Origin: Verrucomicrobiaceae bacterium
GTDB lineage: Bacteria; Verrucomicrobiota; Verrucomicrobiia; Verrucomicrobiales; Verrucomicrobiaceae
Direction of reading: 5' to 3'
Assembly (NCBI GenBank): GCA_947458455.1
Contig: CANGYJ010000006.1
Location: 62,001 to 126,000 of the forward strand
Length of the DNA stretch: 64,000 bases
Translations under genes and position numbers: made by a program
The notes under the pieces: model-generated
Told to the model about the DNA's origin: nothing
The model's input: the letters and a program-made list of their open reading frames with translations, nothing else
Databases searched by the model: none
Part shown: positions 17,301-26,497 of the stretch, piece after piece
How the letters are laid out: each line of letters begins with the position of its first letter
Position numbering within the stretch: position 1 is the stretch's first letter

Positions 17301-20245
17301 TGCGCCGGTGTATAGGCGATGGTGGCGCTTTGAGCGCTGCCGCCGGTGGTGGGCTTCAGTTCATGGGCTTGCTTGTATTCTTCCAGAAGCACCACCTGAT
17401 CCTTCGTGGTCGTGCCGCCGCCTGCGGTGGCGATTTTCAGCGTGTGATACTGCTGACGCTCGATTTTGACATCGACCTTCACCGGCACGCCGGGAGCCGC
17501 GCCCTTCGGATCAATGCCGATGACTTCCAAATTCACCGCCTTGCCTGCCGTGGCGAAATACTCCGGTCCTTTCAAACCGAGGATGAACTGCGCACCCGGC
17601 ACCTCGAACTCCTCGGCGGCGCTCACCGTCTGCTCGTTCACATCCGTCACTTCGGCGCTGACACGGACCTTCTGCGGAAGTGCGGCACGATCTGGCGGCG
17701 GCATCGGCAGCTCCAGCGTGGCAGTGCCGTCGTCGGAGATGAGCAGGTCGCCATTCACAAACCACTCGGTTTCTTCGGTGTCGTTACGGTTGATGTAGTC
17801 GCCATCGGCATCGCGATCCTGCGCGTAGTGCGCCCAAGCCGGTGCATCGCCAAAGGAGTAGTCCTTGAAGGTGGCGGGCGGCTGATACTGCCGCGTGGCA
17901 TTGGCGCTCCACTCGATGCCAGCGACGGAGAGCGACTTGCCCATGTAATAATTGGCCTTCAGCGGCACCTGGATGCGGTCTTTGCCAAACTGGATGGTCT
18001 TCGTATCGAGCTTCACCTCGAAGGTGTTCGGCTTGTAGTCATCAATGCGGAAGCTCATGCCGCCGCCGTTGCTCACGTTGCTGTTTTCATTCGTCGTGGC
18101 GAGGCTGATGTTGAGGTCATACCAGCCTGCGGGACCGGTAGGCAGCGCGATATCATCCGCCCAGGCACCATTCGCCGTGAAGGTGACTTCTTTGTCCACC
18201 ACCACGCGATAACGCGGATCGCGGATCGTCAGACGACCGGTCGCCGGAGCGGCATCGAGGCTCAAATCATCACCGACGAGCAAACGCGTGTGCGCTTTGA
18301 AGTGCGCGGTATCACCGGGCTTGTAGAGCGGGCGGTCGGAGAAGACGAAGGTGCGGCGCTGCGGCTTCCACACGCTTTCATAGGTCTGATTGATGTCCCA
18401 CGGCACGCTAACATTCGCATCGCCGCCATGGCACTCGATCACCGTGCAGTCGCCATCCTTTTCCGCGAGCACAAAGGCCGGCACGGCACTCGGCACACGA
18501 GCAATGCCACCCGCATCGGTATCGCCATAGCCGAGCAGCTTCGAATCACTGTCCACCATCGTAAGGCGCACGCCGGGAATGGCTTTGCCCGTTTCGAGCG
18601 AGGTGGCATAGACGAGTGACTCCTTGCCGTTGCTCTTCTGCATCAAACCGATGTCGGTGAACTGCACGAGCGTCTGCGTGACGACGCCTTTTTCCTTCAA
18701 ACCGGCCGCCGCAGTGCCTTCCATCTCGATGAAGAGCGGTCCCGCAGGCTGCCCGGCGAGGATCTCACGCCAGTTGAGCTTCACAATCTCGCTTTGATCG
18801 AGCGGCTTGCTGATGGGGAAGCTGCGATCAAAGATCTGTGTGCCGGGATACTGGTCGATGGAAGTCGTCTTGTAGGCTTCCTTTTGCATGTCATTGCCGT
18901 AGAAGGCCGTGCGGTAGGCACGATACATGTCGAGCGCCTTCAGCAGCTCGGGCCCGTTGAGCTTCTTCGCCCGCACGCGAACCTGCGAGACATTCGCCGC
19001 GCTAAATTCATAGCTCGCGGAGCCTTTGGCCATCTGACCTTGGATGAAGGTCGGCGCGGCCACATAAGGCGGATTCGGCACAAAGGTGTCTTCAGCGACG
19101 AATTCCGCACTCAGTGGCATGCCATCGCCAGACGTGAGCGTGGGCGAGACCTTCACGGTGTACTTCTTGTTCACCTCAAAGCCGCCCGTGAGCGTCAGCG
19201 TGCGACCGCTGATCTCCGCTTTGAGTTCACCCACAGGCGCAGGCTCGATGCTGACGAGCGCGGCGATCTTCTTGGTGATCTCGGCGATCTGCTCTGGCTT
19301 CATCGGCTCATCGGAAGGCGGGAGAAGGTTCTTGTTTGTTTCGATGTCGAGATTGTAGGGCGCATCGAAAGGCGTGTGTGCGGAGATTGACCTCACGGCG
19401 AAGGCGCGAATCTCGCCGAGATCGACGGAGTCGCCTTTGGCGAGCTGATGATGGCCCGAGGAGTTCGGGAGAGCCTCCACCAATTCGAGACGCCACTTGC
19501 CCACCGGCAGGGGCTGCGCTGGCTCGACCACGATGGAGCTGAGACGAATGACACCCGCAGCGAGCGATGGCTTCGCTTTGGCGATCTGCTCGGCCCAGGT
19601 CTGCTGCGGCTCAGCATTGCGCAGCTCGAAATCCTTGCCGGTGGCATAACGAACGACCGCCACCACACCTTCGGGATTCTGCTCGGAGACGAATTTGATG
19701 TGCTTTCCGGCATCGGCGGCATTCACGTTGTCGTTGAACTCGAAGAGGAACTTCGGACTGCGATTCTGCGCGTAGTCGTCATACCACTTCGGATACTGAT
19801 CGGTGATCTGAAAGCGGGCGCTCGTCACCGAATCGAGGGTTTCGGCCGAGAGCGGCTTGCCCGCGAGATCCACGAGGCCGCTGCGCAGTTTAAAATCATA
19901 GCTCGAAGCAAATTTCGGCGATTGAGCGAGTCGGAAATGACCGCTGCGCGTGCTCGTCCACTCAAAGGTGCCCTGCAAATCCGGCACGACGATGACCGGT
20001 GCTTCGTTGTCCACCTTGCCGATCTTTTCCTTCGCCACCATCGGCGTGGGAAAGACGACCTCGATGGTGGAATCCGGCGCGAGCTCCGCCGGATTGATGC
20101 TGATCTTGGCCTCCAGAGCCGCAGCGGGTTTGGATTCGGTGGCGGCAGCACGTCCCTTGGTAGGAGCGGCGGAGAGAGACGGCGTGAACGTCGAAAGAGC
20201 CAGCATCATGACTGGCAACAGCGCGAGGCTGAGAGAAGTTTTCAT
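14318..20245 (-). CDS. Bacterial alpha-2-macroglobulin family protein with thioester motif
   Basis: A 1975-residue exported protein with a cleavable signal peptide (about residues 1-26, ending SLSAAP) and no lipobox. It shows a series of MG-type beta-sandwich domains; the MG3-5 region near residues 600-700 includes DRPLYKPGDTAHFKA, a hallmark of bacterial A2M proteins. A thioester domain carries C1477-V-E-Q1480, the Cys-x-Glu-Gln motif that traps proteases covalently. A receptor-binding-like domain closes the protein (about 1800-1975). Family members inhibit attacking proteases in the periplasm. In many bacteria the gene sits next to pbpC; here it does not. It is transcribed away from the VapBC pair at 20376. 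Confidence 0.92.
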   Translation of the reverse strand: MKTSLSLALLPVMMLALSTFTPSLSAAPTKGRAAATESKPAAALEAKISINPAELAPDSTIEVVFPTPMVAKEKIGKVDNEAPVIVVPDLQGTFEWTSTRSGHFRLAQSPKFASSYDFKLRSGLVDLAGKPLSAETLDSVTSARFQITDQYPKWYDDYAQNRSPKFLFEFNDNVNAADAGKHIKFVSEQNPEGVVAVVRYATGKDFELRNAEPQQTWAEQIAKAKPSLAAGVIRLSSIVVEPAQPLPVGKWRLELVEALPNSSGHHQLAKGDSVDLGEIRAFAVRSISAHTPFDAPYNLDIETNKNLLPPSDEPMKPEQIAEITKKIAALVSIEPAPVGELKAEISGRTLTLTGGFEVNKKYTVKVSPTLTSGDGMPLSAEFVAEDTFVPNPPYVAAPTFIQGQMAKGSASYEFSAANVSQVRVRAKKLNGPELLKALDMYRAYRTAFYGNDMQKEAYKTTSIDQYPGTQIFDRSFPISKPLDQSEIVKLNWREILAGQPAGPLFIEMEGTAAAGLKEKGVVTQTLVQFTDIGLMQKSNGKESLVYATSLETGKAIPGVRLTMVDSDSKLLGYGDTDAGGIARVPSAVPAFVLAEKDGDCTVIECHGGDANVSVPWDINQTYESVWKPQRRTFVFSDRPLYKPGDTAHFKAHTRLLVGDDLSLDAAPATGRLTIRDPRYRVVVDKEVTFTANGAWADDIALPTGPAGWYDLNISLATTNENSNVSNGGGMSFRIDDYKPNTFEVKLDTKTIQFGKDRIQVPLKANYYMGKSLSVAGIEWSANATRQYQPPATFKDYSFGDAPAWAHYAQDRDADGDYINRNDTEETEWFVNGDLLISDDGTATLELPMPPPDRAALPQKVRVSAEVTDVNEQTVSAAEEFEVPGAQFILGLKGPEYFATAGKAVNLEVIGIDPKGAAPGVPVKVDVKIERQQYHTLKIATAGGGTTTKDQVVLLEEYKQAHELKPTTGGSAQSATIAYTPAHGGIYFVTAESVDPNGTKVLSRMPFYVVGGNEFPWAMEDGSRMSLQPEKTEYKPGEEAVIVVKTPIAGTALVTVERNKIHHSFTTELTLENPVVRVPITDAEAPNMYVSVIVIRGSASSPKKDKMPEYRVGYCALKVVSDAKDLKLAISSDKAEVKPAEAVNVSTIVTDAKGQPVSGADVTLYAVDEGVLSLMAHVTPNPSEFFHAEFPLAIDSFTSYDGLLPEEIAARDRGNKGFVIGGGDDDHQMGNITVRKNFVATPLWLASATTDAAGKVSASVTAPDNLTRYRIMAVAAHGVDRFGSGEGAFTINKPLMIDPAVPRFARIGDEVLVKGIVHNTTKNSGKVEVSLELDGGASFIVEKRDFIPAAFKADAGGDLKTQKVVLDIKAGETAATAFPVQFVNLGTSKWKWVTKSLDFPEAVNDATESTFEVKHPLPELRDVRYVRIDGKEPPANLIEKVNPAILEGEGTLSVSVSNTRLYEARDALDYVLQYPYGCVEQTTSATMPWLALGKYEALFPAQLSGGKAKAAIQAGVNKVLQMTTDEGGLAYWPGGQEPTLWGSAYGGLMLLRARDQGAAVPEETINKLVEFLSKKLRGLEEEKDLYVITDAAFALYTLSKAGKPEPAYQNLLFAKRDRLPEVTRLYLALSMCLSNAPEQQIKDTLGWKPPAPPAPPPSEKSTKGKKTTKPTAKPSTPAPPPIIWGHWAGSGVNKALRLICYTHLGLTEDAEKLAVSILQSRNGKGDWGNTYANAWTLTALTAYERSLKKSGDPLLAKAIWDAQSPELNLTGPATTASVNFVLNDKIAAKPLRVEVPADRQVFGRIEAKSFPPSREFAGENKGYAISRSYEKLNIDGTTTGIDDLRVGDMVVVSLAIEIGGGDRYLAIDDPLPSVFEAINPEFASMNAREGEQLPDGTQPWFCDHREIRTDRALFFTDYAPAKGKFTLQYLARVIAEGDTTAPSARIEAMYEPNKYGLTPTQRVRTLPSQGTKVAGK

Positions 20246-20375
20246 GGGTGAACAGAGTTCGCCCGGAGAGTAGCACCGCCGCAGAGCGTGCGAATGAAAT
20301 GTTGGTGAATTTGAGCGGACGCGGGGACTTTAAACCGGCGCTTGCCAGCCGATGCCTGAACTCCATACTCTCCAC

Positions 20376-20567
20376 ATGAAGACCGTCGTAAATCCTGGCC
20401 GAAAAGCTCAACGAGCCGCTTCCCTGTCCAAATGGGTGATTTGCGGCCCTGAGAAGCGGCCAACGCGTGAATCGCTGCTCCATGAAGACGCGGCCTTTCT
20501 GGCCCGGATGAGCCACGGATCAAAAGCGACCCAGTCATCGATTGAACTGGTGAGGGAAGGCCGCTGA
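20376..20567 (+). CDS. Probable antitoxin of a VapC-type pair
   Basis: A 63-residue basic protein starting at ATG 20376, giving MKTVVNPGRK; the frame extends eight codons further up to an ATG at 20352. It is mostly predicted helix and ends in SSIELVREGR. Its position 22 bp before a PIN-domain toxin on the same strand, and its size, fit an antitoxin. The sequence is not a clear match to any family I know. Function is inferred from context. Confidence 0.6.
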   Translation: MKTVVNPGRKAQRAASLSKWVICGPEKRPTRESLLHEDAAFLARMSHGSKATQSSIELVREGR

Positions 20568-20589
20568 ACCCATCGAATCAGCAGCCCGC

Positions 20590-21027
20590 ATGAGCCTCGT
20601 CATTGATGCCAATGTCTTTGTGGCCTCTGCTCTGGCTGAAGACAGATTTCATCATGTGTCGCAGCAGTTTCTCTTCGAGGCACGACTGGCAGGCGAGGCC
20701 ATCTACGAACCCGTGCTCGTCCTGGCCGAAGTGGCTGGCGTGATTTCACGAGTGCGTCAGGATCATTCCCTTGGTGATGTGGCCGTCCTGCGAATCGAGA
20801 ACTTTCCACGAACGCGGCTCCGCATCGCCGACGGCCCTTTCGCACGGCGAGCCGCTCGATTAGCCGCCCGCCATCGGCTGTCGGGCGCAGATTCTCACTA
20901 TGCGGCTCTGGCAGTGGAGTTCTCTTCCACGCTGATCTCTCTCGATGGGGCGTTGCTGGACTTGGATGCCGCAGGCGTTCTCTCAGCCAAGACACCCGAG
21001 GTCTGGCTCGCCGAGCATGGGATGTGA
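20590..21027 (+). CDS. PIN-domain toxin, VapC type
   Basis: A 145-residue PIN-domain protein. MSLVIDANVFVAS gives the first catalytic Asp (D6), VLAEVAGVISR gives the conserved Glu (about 47), and RLSGADSHYAALAVEF plus LISLDGALL supply the later acidic residues. All four positions of the usual metal-binding set appear present. VapC proteins are site-specific RNases neutralised by the upstream antitoxin. The stop is 2 bp from the end of the convergent MGMT gene. Confidence 0.85.
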   Translation: MSLVIDANVFVASALAEDRFHHVSQQFLFEARLAGEAIYEPVLVLAEVAGVISRVRQDHSLGDVAVLRIENFPRTRLRIADGPFARRAARLAARHRLSGADSHYAALAVEFSSTLISLDGALLDLDAAGVLSAKTPEVWLAEHGM

Positions 21028-21029
21028 GA

Positions 21030-21836
21030 CTATTCCGAGGCCCACTCCCGCCCCAACAGCGCACACTTCCGCTCATGGCCCCAGCGATACTGGCCGATGA
21101 TGCCGGTCTCGCGGATGACGCGGTGACAGGGGATCAAATAGGCGAGCGGATTGGCTCCGACGGCGGTGCCGACGGCGCGGGAGGCTTGGGGAGAGCCAAT
21201 GGCCTTCGCCAGATGGCCATAGCTGATGACGGCACCGGGAGGGATGCGCAGCAGCGCCCGCCAGACGCGGAGCTGGAAGGGCGTGGCTCGCACAAAGGCT
21301 TTCAAATCGCCACCGGGGCCGTTTTGGAAGATCGGCCAGGCGATTTCACGCACGGCGGCATCGCTCCAGCGGAAGCGAGCTTTCGGCCAAGCCGCCTCGA
21401 TCTCGCGGCGATCTTCGTTTTCAACAAAGGCGAGGTGACAGAGGCCACGCGGTCCATTTCCGAGGCAGGCGAGACCAAAGGGCGTCTCCGCAAAACCCGC
21501 GACGATCTCCCAACCTTCGCCACCGGCTTTGATTTCACCCGGCGAGGCAGCCTCCAAGGTCACGCAGAGATCGTGAAGACGGCCCGGTGAGGACAAACCG
21601 GCTTCTAAAGCGGCATCGAGCACCGTTTCACCGCGCTGAAGGCGTTCGCGGGCTTTTTCGGCGGTGAGACATTGCAGGAAATCCTTCGGCGTCACACCCG
21701 CCCAACGGCTGAAAAGGCGGTGAAAGTGCGATTCGCTCAGTCCGGCCTCGGCGGCTAGCACATCAAGCCCCGGCTGCTCTTCCGAATGAGCATCCAGATA
21801 GCGGATGATGCGGGCCACACGCTCGTAGTCGTTCAT
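21030..21836 (-). CDS. AraC-type HTH fused to O6-methylguanine-DNA methyltransferase
   Basis: A 268-residue protein from ATG 21836 (MNDYERVAR); longer upstream frames are not family-like. Residues about 1-95 form an AraC-type helix-turn-helix (AAEAGLSESHFHRLFSRWAG). About 105-180 is the MGMT N-terminal ribonuclease-like domain. The C-terminal domain has the active site IPCHRV with Cys237 as methyl acceptor and the RAVGTAVGANP helix. This is the Ada arrangement without the N-terminal zinc/phosphotriester domain. It repairs O6-methylguanine; with no Cys-rich Ada sensor it is unlikely to be switched on in the classical way. Confidence 0.9.
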   Translation of the reverse strand: MNDYERVARIIRYLDAHSEEQPGLDVLAAEAGLSESHFHRLFSRWAGVTPKDFLQCLTAEKARERLQRGETVLDAALEAGLSSPGRLHDLCVTLEAASPGEIKAGGEGWEIVAGFAETPFGLACLGNGPRGLCHLAFVENEDRREIEAAWPKARFRWSDAAVREIAWPIFQNGPGGDLKAFVRATPFQLRVWRALLRIPPGAVISYGHLAKAIGSPQASRAVGTAVGANPLAYLIPCHRVIRETGIIGQYRWGHERKCALLGREWASE

Positions 21837-21962
21837 GGGGGCGATTCTGGCGCGGAGTCGCCATCGAGCCACCCGGTTCTTGCGGTGAAAAGCAGAAGCG
21901 TGACGAATGCGTCGCTCGAAATTCTTGCCGGGGCATCTCCGCGCCTTAAAGTCCCCTTCCCC

Positions 21963-22691
21963 ATGCCTGAAGCCCCCAAACAACCGCACCCTCTTGGCGA
22001 TCTTCTTCTCACCGTCGTGCTACCCTCGCTCGTGCTGGAGCATCTGAGCAAGCCGGAGCGGCTCGGACCGGCCTGGGCGCTGGTGGCGGCGCTGATTCTG
22101 CCCCTCGGATTTGGCGTGTGGTGCTTCATGCAAAAGCGTGGGCTAAATTTTTTCTCCATCTTCGGCCTCATCGCCGTGATCGTGACCGGCGGCCTGGGGC
22201 TGATGAAACTCGATCCCATGTGGTTTGCGGCCAAGGAAGCAGCGTTTCCGATGTTTCTTGGCCTCGCCTTTCCACTCAGCCTGCGCTGGGGCAAGCCGCT
22301 GGTGTCTGAGCTGCTGCTCAATCCGCAGGTCATCAATGTGCCGCTGATCAACAAGTCCCTCGACACGCCGGAGAAGAGGCTCGGCTTTGATGGGCTGCTG
22401 CGCCGTTCCTCCTGGGGCATGGCGCTGACGATGCTCGGCAGTGCGGTGGCGAATTTTGCCCTCGCCTGGTATCTGCTGAACGGACAAATCCCTGGCAGCG
22501 AGGCTTACACGAAGGCCATCGGTCGGCTGAACTGGGTGAGCTTCATCGTTATCGGCATCCCGCTCGTCGCCGCGACCATGGCGCTGCTGTTCTGGATGCT
22601 GCGCGGTATCTCGACGCTCACGGGATTGGAACGCGATGACTTCATGAATGGCGGACAAACCGTGCGCCGTCAGGTGAGCAACCCGCCGTGA
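21963..22691 (+). CDS. VC0807-like conserved membrane protein
   Basis: A 242-residue membrane protein starting at ATG 21963 (MPEAPKQPH). About six hydrophobic segments are visible. The sequence follows the VC0807 pattern: a leading VVLPSLVLEHLS helix, a LGPAWALVAALILPLGFG helix, NFFSIFGLIAVIVTGGLGL, then KEAAFPMFLGLAF and a C-terminal GIPLVAATMALLFWMLRGI. The function of this family is not established. It is divergent from the MGMT gene (126-bp gap) and overlaps the upstream frame of the next gene, so it may be co-transcribed with the PHP hydrolase. Confidence 0.75.
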   Translation: MPEAPKQPHPLGDLLLTVVLPSLVLEHLSKPERLGPAWALVAALILPLGFGVWCFMQKRGLNFFSIFGLIAVIVTGGLGLMKLDPMWFAAKEAAFPMFLGLAFPLSLRWGKPLVSELLLNPQVINVPLINKSLDTPEKRLGFDGLLRRSSWGMALTMLGSAVANFALAWYLLNGQIPGSEAYTKAIGRLNWVSFIVIGIPLVAATMALLFWMLRGISTLTGLERDDFMNGGQTVRRQVSNPP

Positions 22692-22753
22692 AGGGCAAAA
22701 AAGAAGGTTTACGAAGAAGAACTGGCCTGTGGCGGGCGATACTGCGGTCCGCC

Positions 22754-25249
22754 ATGATCAAATCCGCTCTCCTGCTCCCGTTCCTGCTCGCTGCGCCGCT
22801 TTCGGCTGCTGAGGTCTTTGAAGCCGCGCTCGGTCGCGAAGGCGAGCTGCCCCAAGGAAAGGAAGCCGATGGCATTCTCGGTGATTTCGTGCTGCGCAGC
22901 GACAAGGTGGAGGCTCTCATCTCGCAGAACGCACCGAACCGCCGCGCCAACATGAGCACCTTTTACGGCGAGGACGGCGTCACGCCGGGAGCCATGTATG
23001 ACCTCACGCTGCGCGGCGCAGGCAATGACCAGCTCGTGATTTATAGCCCCTGCGGCCACGGCCAGGTCAGCTATGTGAAGATCGCCAACGTGAAGGAGGA
23101 AGGCAGCGCCGCCGTGGAGTCCGTGACGACCGCAGCGAAGAATGGCGGCGTCTTCAAGCGGCATGAATACCGCGTCAAAGACGGCGTGCAGGGCATCTTC
23201 ATCACCACCGTGCTGCGCAACGAGACCGACAAGCCGCAGAAGACGTTTACCAAGGATGATTTCACCCGCTTCGACAGCACCGGCACCACCGATGGCATTC
23301 GCTGGGCTGATGCGATCAATCCGGCGCACAAGTGCGGTTATGCCTTTGCCACGCTGAACGTCTCCGGTATCGAAAAGCTGGCCGACACCATCGAATTGCA
23401 GCCAAAGCAGGAAGTCGTCATCTCGCGCTTCTTTGCCGTCGGCACCTCACCGGCGCAGGCAGTCGGTGAAGTGCGTGCGGTGAAGGGTGACAAGGTCTCT
23501 CTCGTCAGCGGACAGATCACCGGCCCGGATGGCCACGGCATCGCCACGGCCTCGATCCTCGTTCCAGAAGGCAAAACCACGATTTCAGGCTACCCGGATG
23601 CCGAGGGCAAGTTCAGCTTGAAACTGCCAGCCAACATCACAGAGCTCGTCGTCACCGATTTGGGCCGCCCGGATGCCAAAACGAGCACCACCGCAGCCAA
23701 AATGACGATGCAAAGCGCCGCCGGCATTCGTTTTGCCATCACTGGCGAGGACGGAAAGCCCCTGCCCTGCAAAGCGCACTTCGCTCCGCTCGATGAAAAG
23801 GCAGCGAAGCTCGATCTCGGCCCCAAATGGCGTGCCCACGGCTGCGTGGACCAATATCACAGCGAGAACGGCCACTTCACCCAGCAGCTCCCGCCAGGTA
23901 AATACCATGTCGTTGTGGTCCGTGGGCCGGAGTATGCTCACCTCGCCCAAGACATTACGGTGGAAGCAGGCAAGGTCACCGAGTTCAAAGGCACGCTGAA
24001 GCGCCTCGTGGACTCCAAAGGCTGGATCAGCGCCGACTTTCACAACCACAGCACGCCTAGCGGCGACAACGTCTGCGACACCGATGGCCGCCTCATCAAC
24101 ATCGCCGCCGAGCATCTCGAGTTTGCTCCGACCACTGAGCACAACCGGCTTTACGACTGGGAACCCACCATCAAGGCCCTCGGCCTCGAAAACCACATCA
24201 AGACCGTCAAAGGCATGGAGCTCACCGGCAGCCGCCAGCACTTCAATGCCTTCCCTTTTGAGCCAGAGCCGCTGAAGCAGGACGGCGGTGCTCCCGTGTG
24301 GAATGACGACCCTCGCATCACCGCTCTCACCCTGCGCCGTTGGCAGGGCGAGCGGGCGGATCGCTGGATTCAGTTCAACCACCCCGACCTCGGAAACATG
24401 TTCAATGACCGCAACAGCGATGGCTTGGCTGATGGCGGCTTTGTCGGTGTCGGCGATATGATCGACGGCTCCGAGAGCGAAAACGGCCCCGGCACGGACA
24501 TCCTGGCGGAGTCGCCATTTCATCTCAGCCGTCCCAAAGGCGCACTGGCTATGAAGGCCAGCACCGTGCGTGAATTCATCTGGCGTCAGCTTTTGAATCA
24601 AGGCCTTCGCATCGTCGCCGTGGGCGTGGCGGATGCGCACAGTGTGTATGGCAACGGCGTCGGCTGCTGGCGCTGTTATTTGCCATCGACCACCGATGAA
24701 CCGGCAAAGATCGACTGGGCGGAACTTTCACCGCACGCCAAAGCCGGGCACATGGTCCTGAGCACCGGCCCCTTCCTCGAAGTGACCACGCAGAATGGCA
24801 AAATCGCCGGGGATGATGATCGCTGCACCGGCGGCATCGACCTCAATGTCCGCGTGCAATGCACGGACTGGCTCGACATCGACCGCGTGCAGGTGCTCGT
24901 GAATTCCCGGCCCGATCCAAAGCTCAATTTCACCCGTCAAAGCCATCCGCAGATGTTCAAGGACGGCGTCGTGAAGTTTGCCGAGAAGATTCATGTGCCA
25001 CTCCAGCAGGATGCGCATTTGATCGTCGTCGCCATCGACGAAGACGGCAACGAAGCCATCGGCTTTGGCACCAGCGACTACGCCAAGATGCGCCCCTGCG
25101 CCTACAACAACCCCATCTGGGTCGATGCCGATGGCAACGGCTTCACACCGAACCATGACACACTCGGCTTTGACCTTCCCGTGGGTGGTTTGAACGCCGA
25201 CAAAGCCAAGGCCCAACTCGAACGAGCGGGGATGGGCGAGAAAAAGTAA
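22754..25249 (+). CDS. Exported PHP-domain (CehA/McbA-type) metallohydrolase
   Basis: An 831-residue protein from ATG 22754, which gives a good signal peptide (MIKSALLLPFLLAAPLSAAE); the frame opens 22 codons earlier. The N-terminal half (about 20-420) is beta-rich and includes a carboxypeptidase-regulatory-like segment (ITGPDGHGIATASILVPEG). The C-terminal half has PHP-type metal-site motifs: DFHNHSTPSGDN (about 431), PTTEHNRLYD (about 470), the QFNHPDLG segment and AVGVADAHS. Relatives hydrolyse phosphoester or carbamate bonds, but the substrate here is unknown. It precedes an M19 dipeptidase by 33 bp on the same strand. Confidence 0.8.
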   Translation: MIKSALLLPFLLAAPLSAAEVFEAALGREGELPQGKEADGILGDFVLRSDKVEALISQNAPNRRANMSTFYGEDGVTPGAMYDLTLRGAGNDQLVIYSPCGHGQVSYVKIANVKEEGSAAVESVTTAAKNGGVFKRHEYRVKDGVQGIFITTVLRNETDKPQKTFTKDDFTRFDSTGTTDGIRWADAINPAHKCGYAFATLNVSGIEKLADTIELQPKQEVVISRFFAVGTSPAQAVGEVRAVKGDKVSLVSGQITGPDGHGIATASILVPEGKTTISGYPDAEGKFSLKLPANITELVVTDLGRPDAKTSTTAAKMTMQSAAGIRFAITGEDGKPLPCKAHFAPLDEKAAKLDLGPKWRAHGCVDQYHSENGHFTQQLPPGKYHVVVVRGPEYAHLAQDITVEAGKVTEFKGTLKRLVDSKGWISADFHNHSTPSGDNVCDTDGRLINIAAEHLEFAPTTEHNRLYDWEPTIKALGLENHIKTVKGMELTGSRQHFNAFPFEPEPLKQDGGAPVWNDDPRITALTLRRWQGERADRWIQFNHPDLGNMFNDRNSDGLADGGFVGVGDMIDGSESENGPGTDILAESPFHLSRPKGALAMKASTVREFIWRQLLNQGLRIVAVGVADAHSVYGNGVGCWRCYLPSTTDEPAKIDWAELSPHAKAGHMVLSTGPFLEVTTQNGKIAGDDDRCTGGIDLNVRVQCTDWLDIDRVQVLVNSRPDPKLNFTRQSHPQMFKDGVVKFAEKIHVPLQQDAHLIVVAIDEDGNEAIGFGTSDYAKMRPCAYNNPIWVDADGNGFTPNHDTLGFDLPVGGLNADKAKAQLERAGMGEKK

Positions 25250-25282
25250 TCTCCAATCAGAACCCTGGCCTCAACTTTCACC

Positions 25283-26359
25283 ATGCTCACCTTCGACGCC
25301 CACCTCGACCTTTCTCTCAATGCCCTCGGCGGCTTCAACCGTGATCTGCGTCTGCCGGTTCATGAAATCCGCCGCCGTGAGGCGGGCATGACGGGCAAAG
25401 GCCGCGCCTGCGGCACCACGGCCTTCCCGGAGATGCGAAAAGGCAAGGTCGGCATCTGCGTGGCCACCCAACTCGCTGGCTGCATGCCCGGCGTCTCGCC
25501 CATCGCAAACTGGATGTCTCCCGAGCAAGCCTGGGCGGAGACGCAGGGCCAGCTCGCGTGGTATCGCGCCATGGAAGAGGTCGGGCAGATGTCGCAGATC
25601 ACCAATCTCCGTGAGCTCAATGAAGCGGCCGCCCTTTGGACGGATGAAAGCATCCCGGACGAGACGAAGCCCATCTGCTACATCCTCAGCCTCGAAGGCG
25701 CGGACAGCATTCGCAGTGTCGGCCATCTGGAGGATGCCTATGCGCAGGGCCTGCGTGCGATGGGTCCCGCACACTACGGCGTGTGCCGTTATGCCCATGG
25801 CCATGACCAGATGGGTCCGCTGCGCCCCGGCGGCAAGGAATTGATCCAGGAGATGGACCGCCTCGGCATCATCCTCGACGTCACGCATCTGAGTGATGAA
25901 TGCTTCTGGCAGGCGCTCGACATCCATCACGGTACCGTCTGGGCCTCTCACAGCAATTGCCGCGCTCTCGTGCCTGATCCGCGCCAGTTCAGCGATGATC
26001 AAATCAAAGCTCTCATTGAGCGTGGTGGCGTGATGGGAGCCGCTCTGGATGCCTGGATGATGATCCCCGGCTGGATTCGTGGCAAAACCACGCCGCAGGA
26101 GTCCGGCCTGAAGCTCGAAGTCATCTGCGATCACATCGACCACGTCTGTCAGCTCGCGGGCAATGCCCTCCACAGCGGCATCGGCACCGATCTCGATGGC
26201 GGATACGGCACTGAGCAGACTCCCGAGGATCTCGATACCATCGCCGATCTCGCCCGCATCCCTGCCATGCTCGAAAAACGCGGCTACACGCCCGAGGATA
26301 TCGCCAACATCATGCACGGCAACTACCTCCGCCTGCTGCGTGAAGCCTGGGCGGAGTGA
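25283..26359 (+). CDS. Membrane dipeptidase-type zinc peptidase (family M19)
   Basis: A 358-residue protein of the renal-dipeptidase family. Metal-binding elements seen: DAHLD (residues 5-9, first His and Asp), LSLEGADS (about 135-142, bridging Glu), DVTHLSDECF (about 198, His), ASHSNCRAL (about 219, His) and GTDLDGG (about 298, Asp). M19 enzymes cleave dipeptides, including ones with a D-residue. No signal peptide is seen, so it is probably cytoplasmic. The upstream PHP hydrolase is close enough for an operon, but a shared pathway is not evident. Confidence 0.85.
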   Translation: MLTFDAHLDLSLNALGGFNRDLRLPVHEIRRREAGMTGKGRACGTTAFPEMRKGKVGICVATQLAGCMPGVSPIANWMSPEQAWAETQGQLAWYRAMEEVGQMSQITNLRELNEAAALWTDESIPDETKPICYILSLEGADSIRSVGHLEDAYAQGLRAMGPAHYGVCRYAHGHDQMGPLRPGGKELIQEMDRLGIILDVTHLSDECFWQALDIHHGTVWASHSNCRALVPDPRQFSDDQIKALIERGGVMGAALDAWMMIPGWIRGKTTPQESGLKLEVICDHIDHVCQLAGNALHSGIGTDLDGGYGTEQTPEDLDTIADLARIPAMLEKRGYTPEDIANIMHGNYLRLLREAWAE

Positions 26360-26497
26360 TACAGAACGTCATCATGATCTGTGATTCCCCGCAGATTATG
26401 GTTTGGAAGCAACCTGTGGCATATCCGTTCTGGATTCACAAAGGTGGTTCATCAAGAAAAGTTCGTGCATTCAGCGATTGGAGTGCGTCTGGCGGTT

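Noticed and set aside
17060-18619. 519-codon open frame on the plus strand inside the alpha-2-macroglobulin gene
   Set aside because: Shadow frame rich in His and Arg without family motifs; the minus-strand gene accounts for the region.
20246-20375. Separate small gene upstream of the antitoxin at 20376
   Set aside because: The 130-bp gap has no frame with a start, and the extra eight codons before 20376 look like leader sequence.
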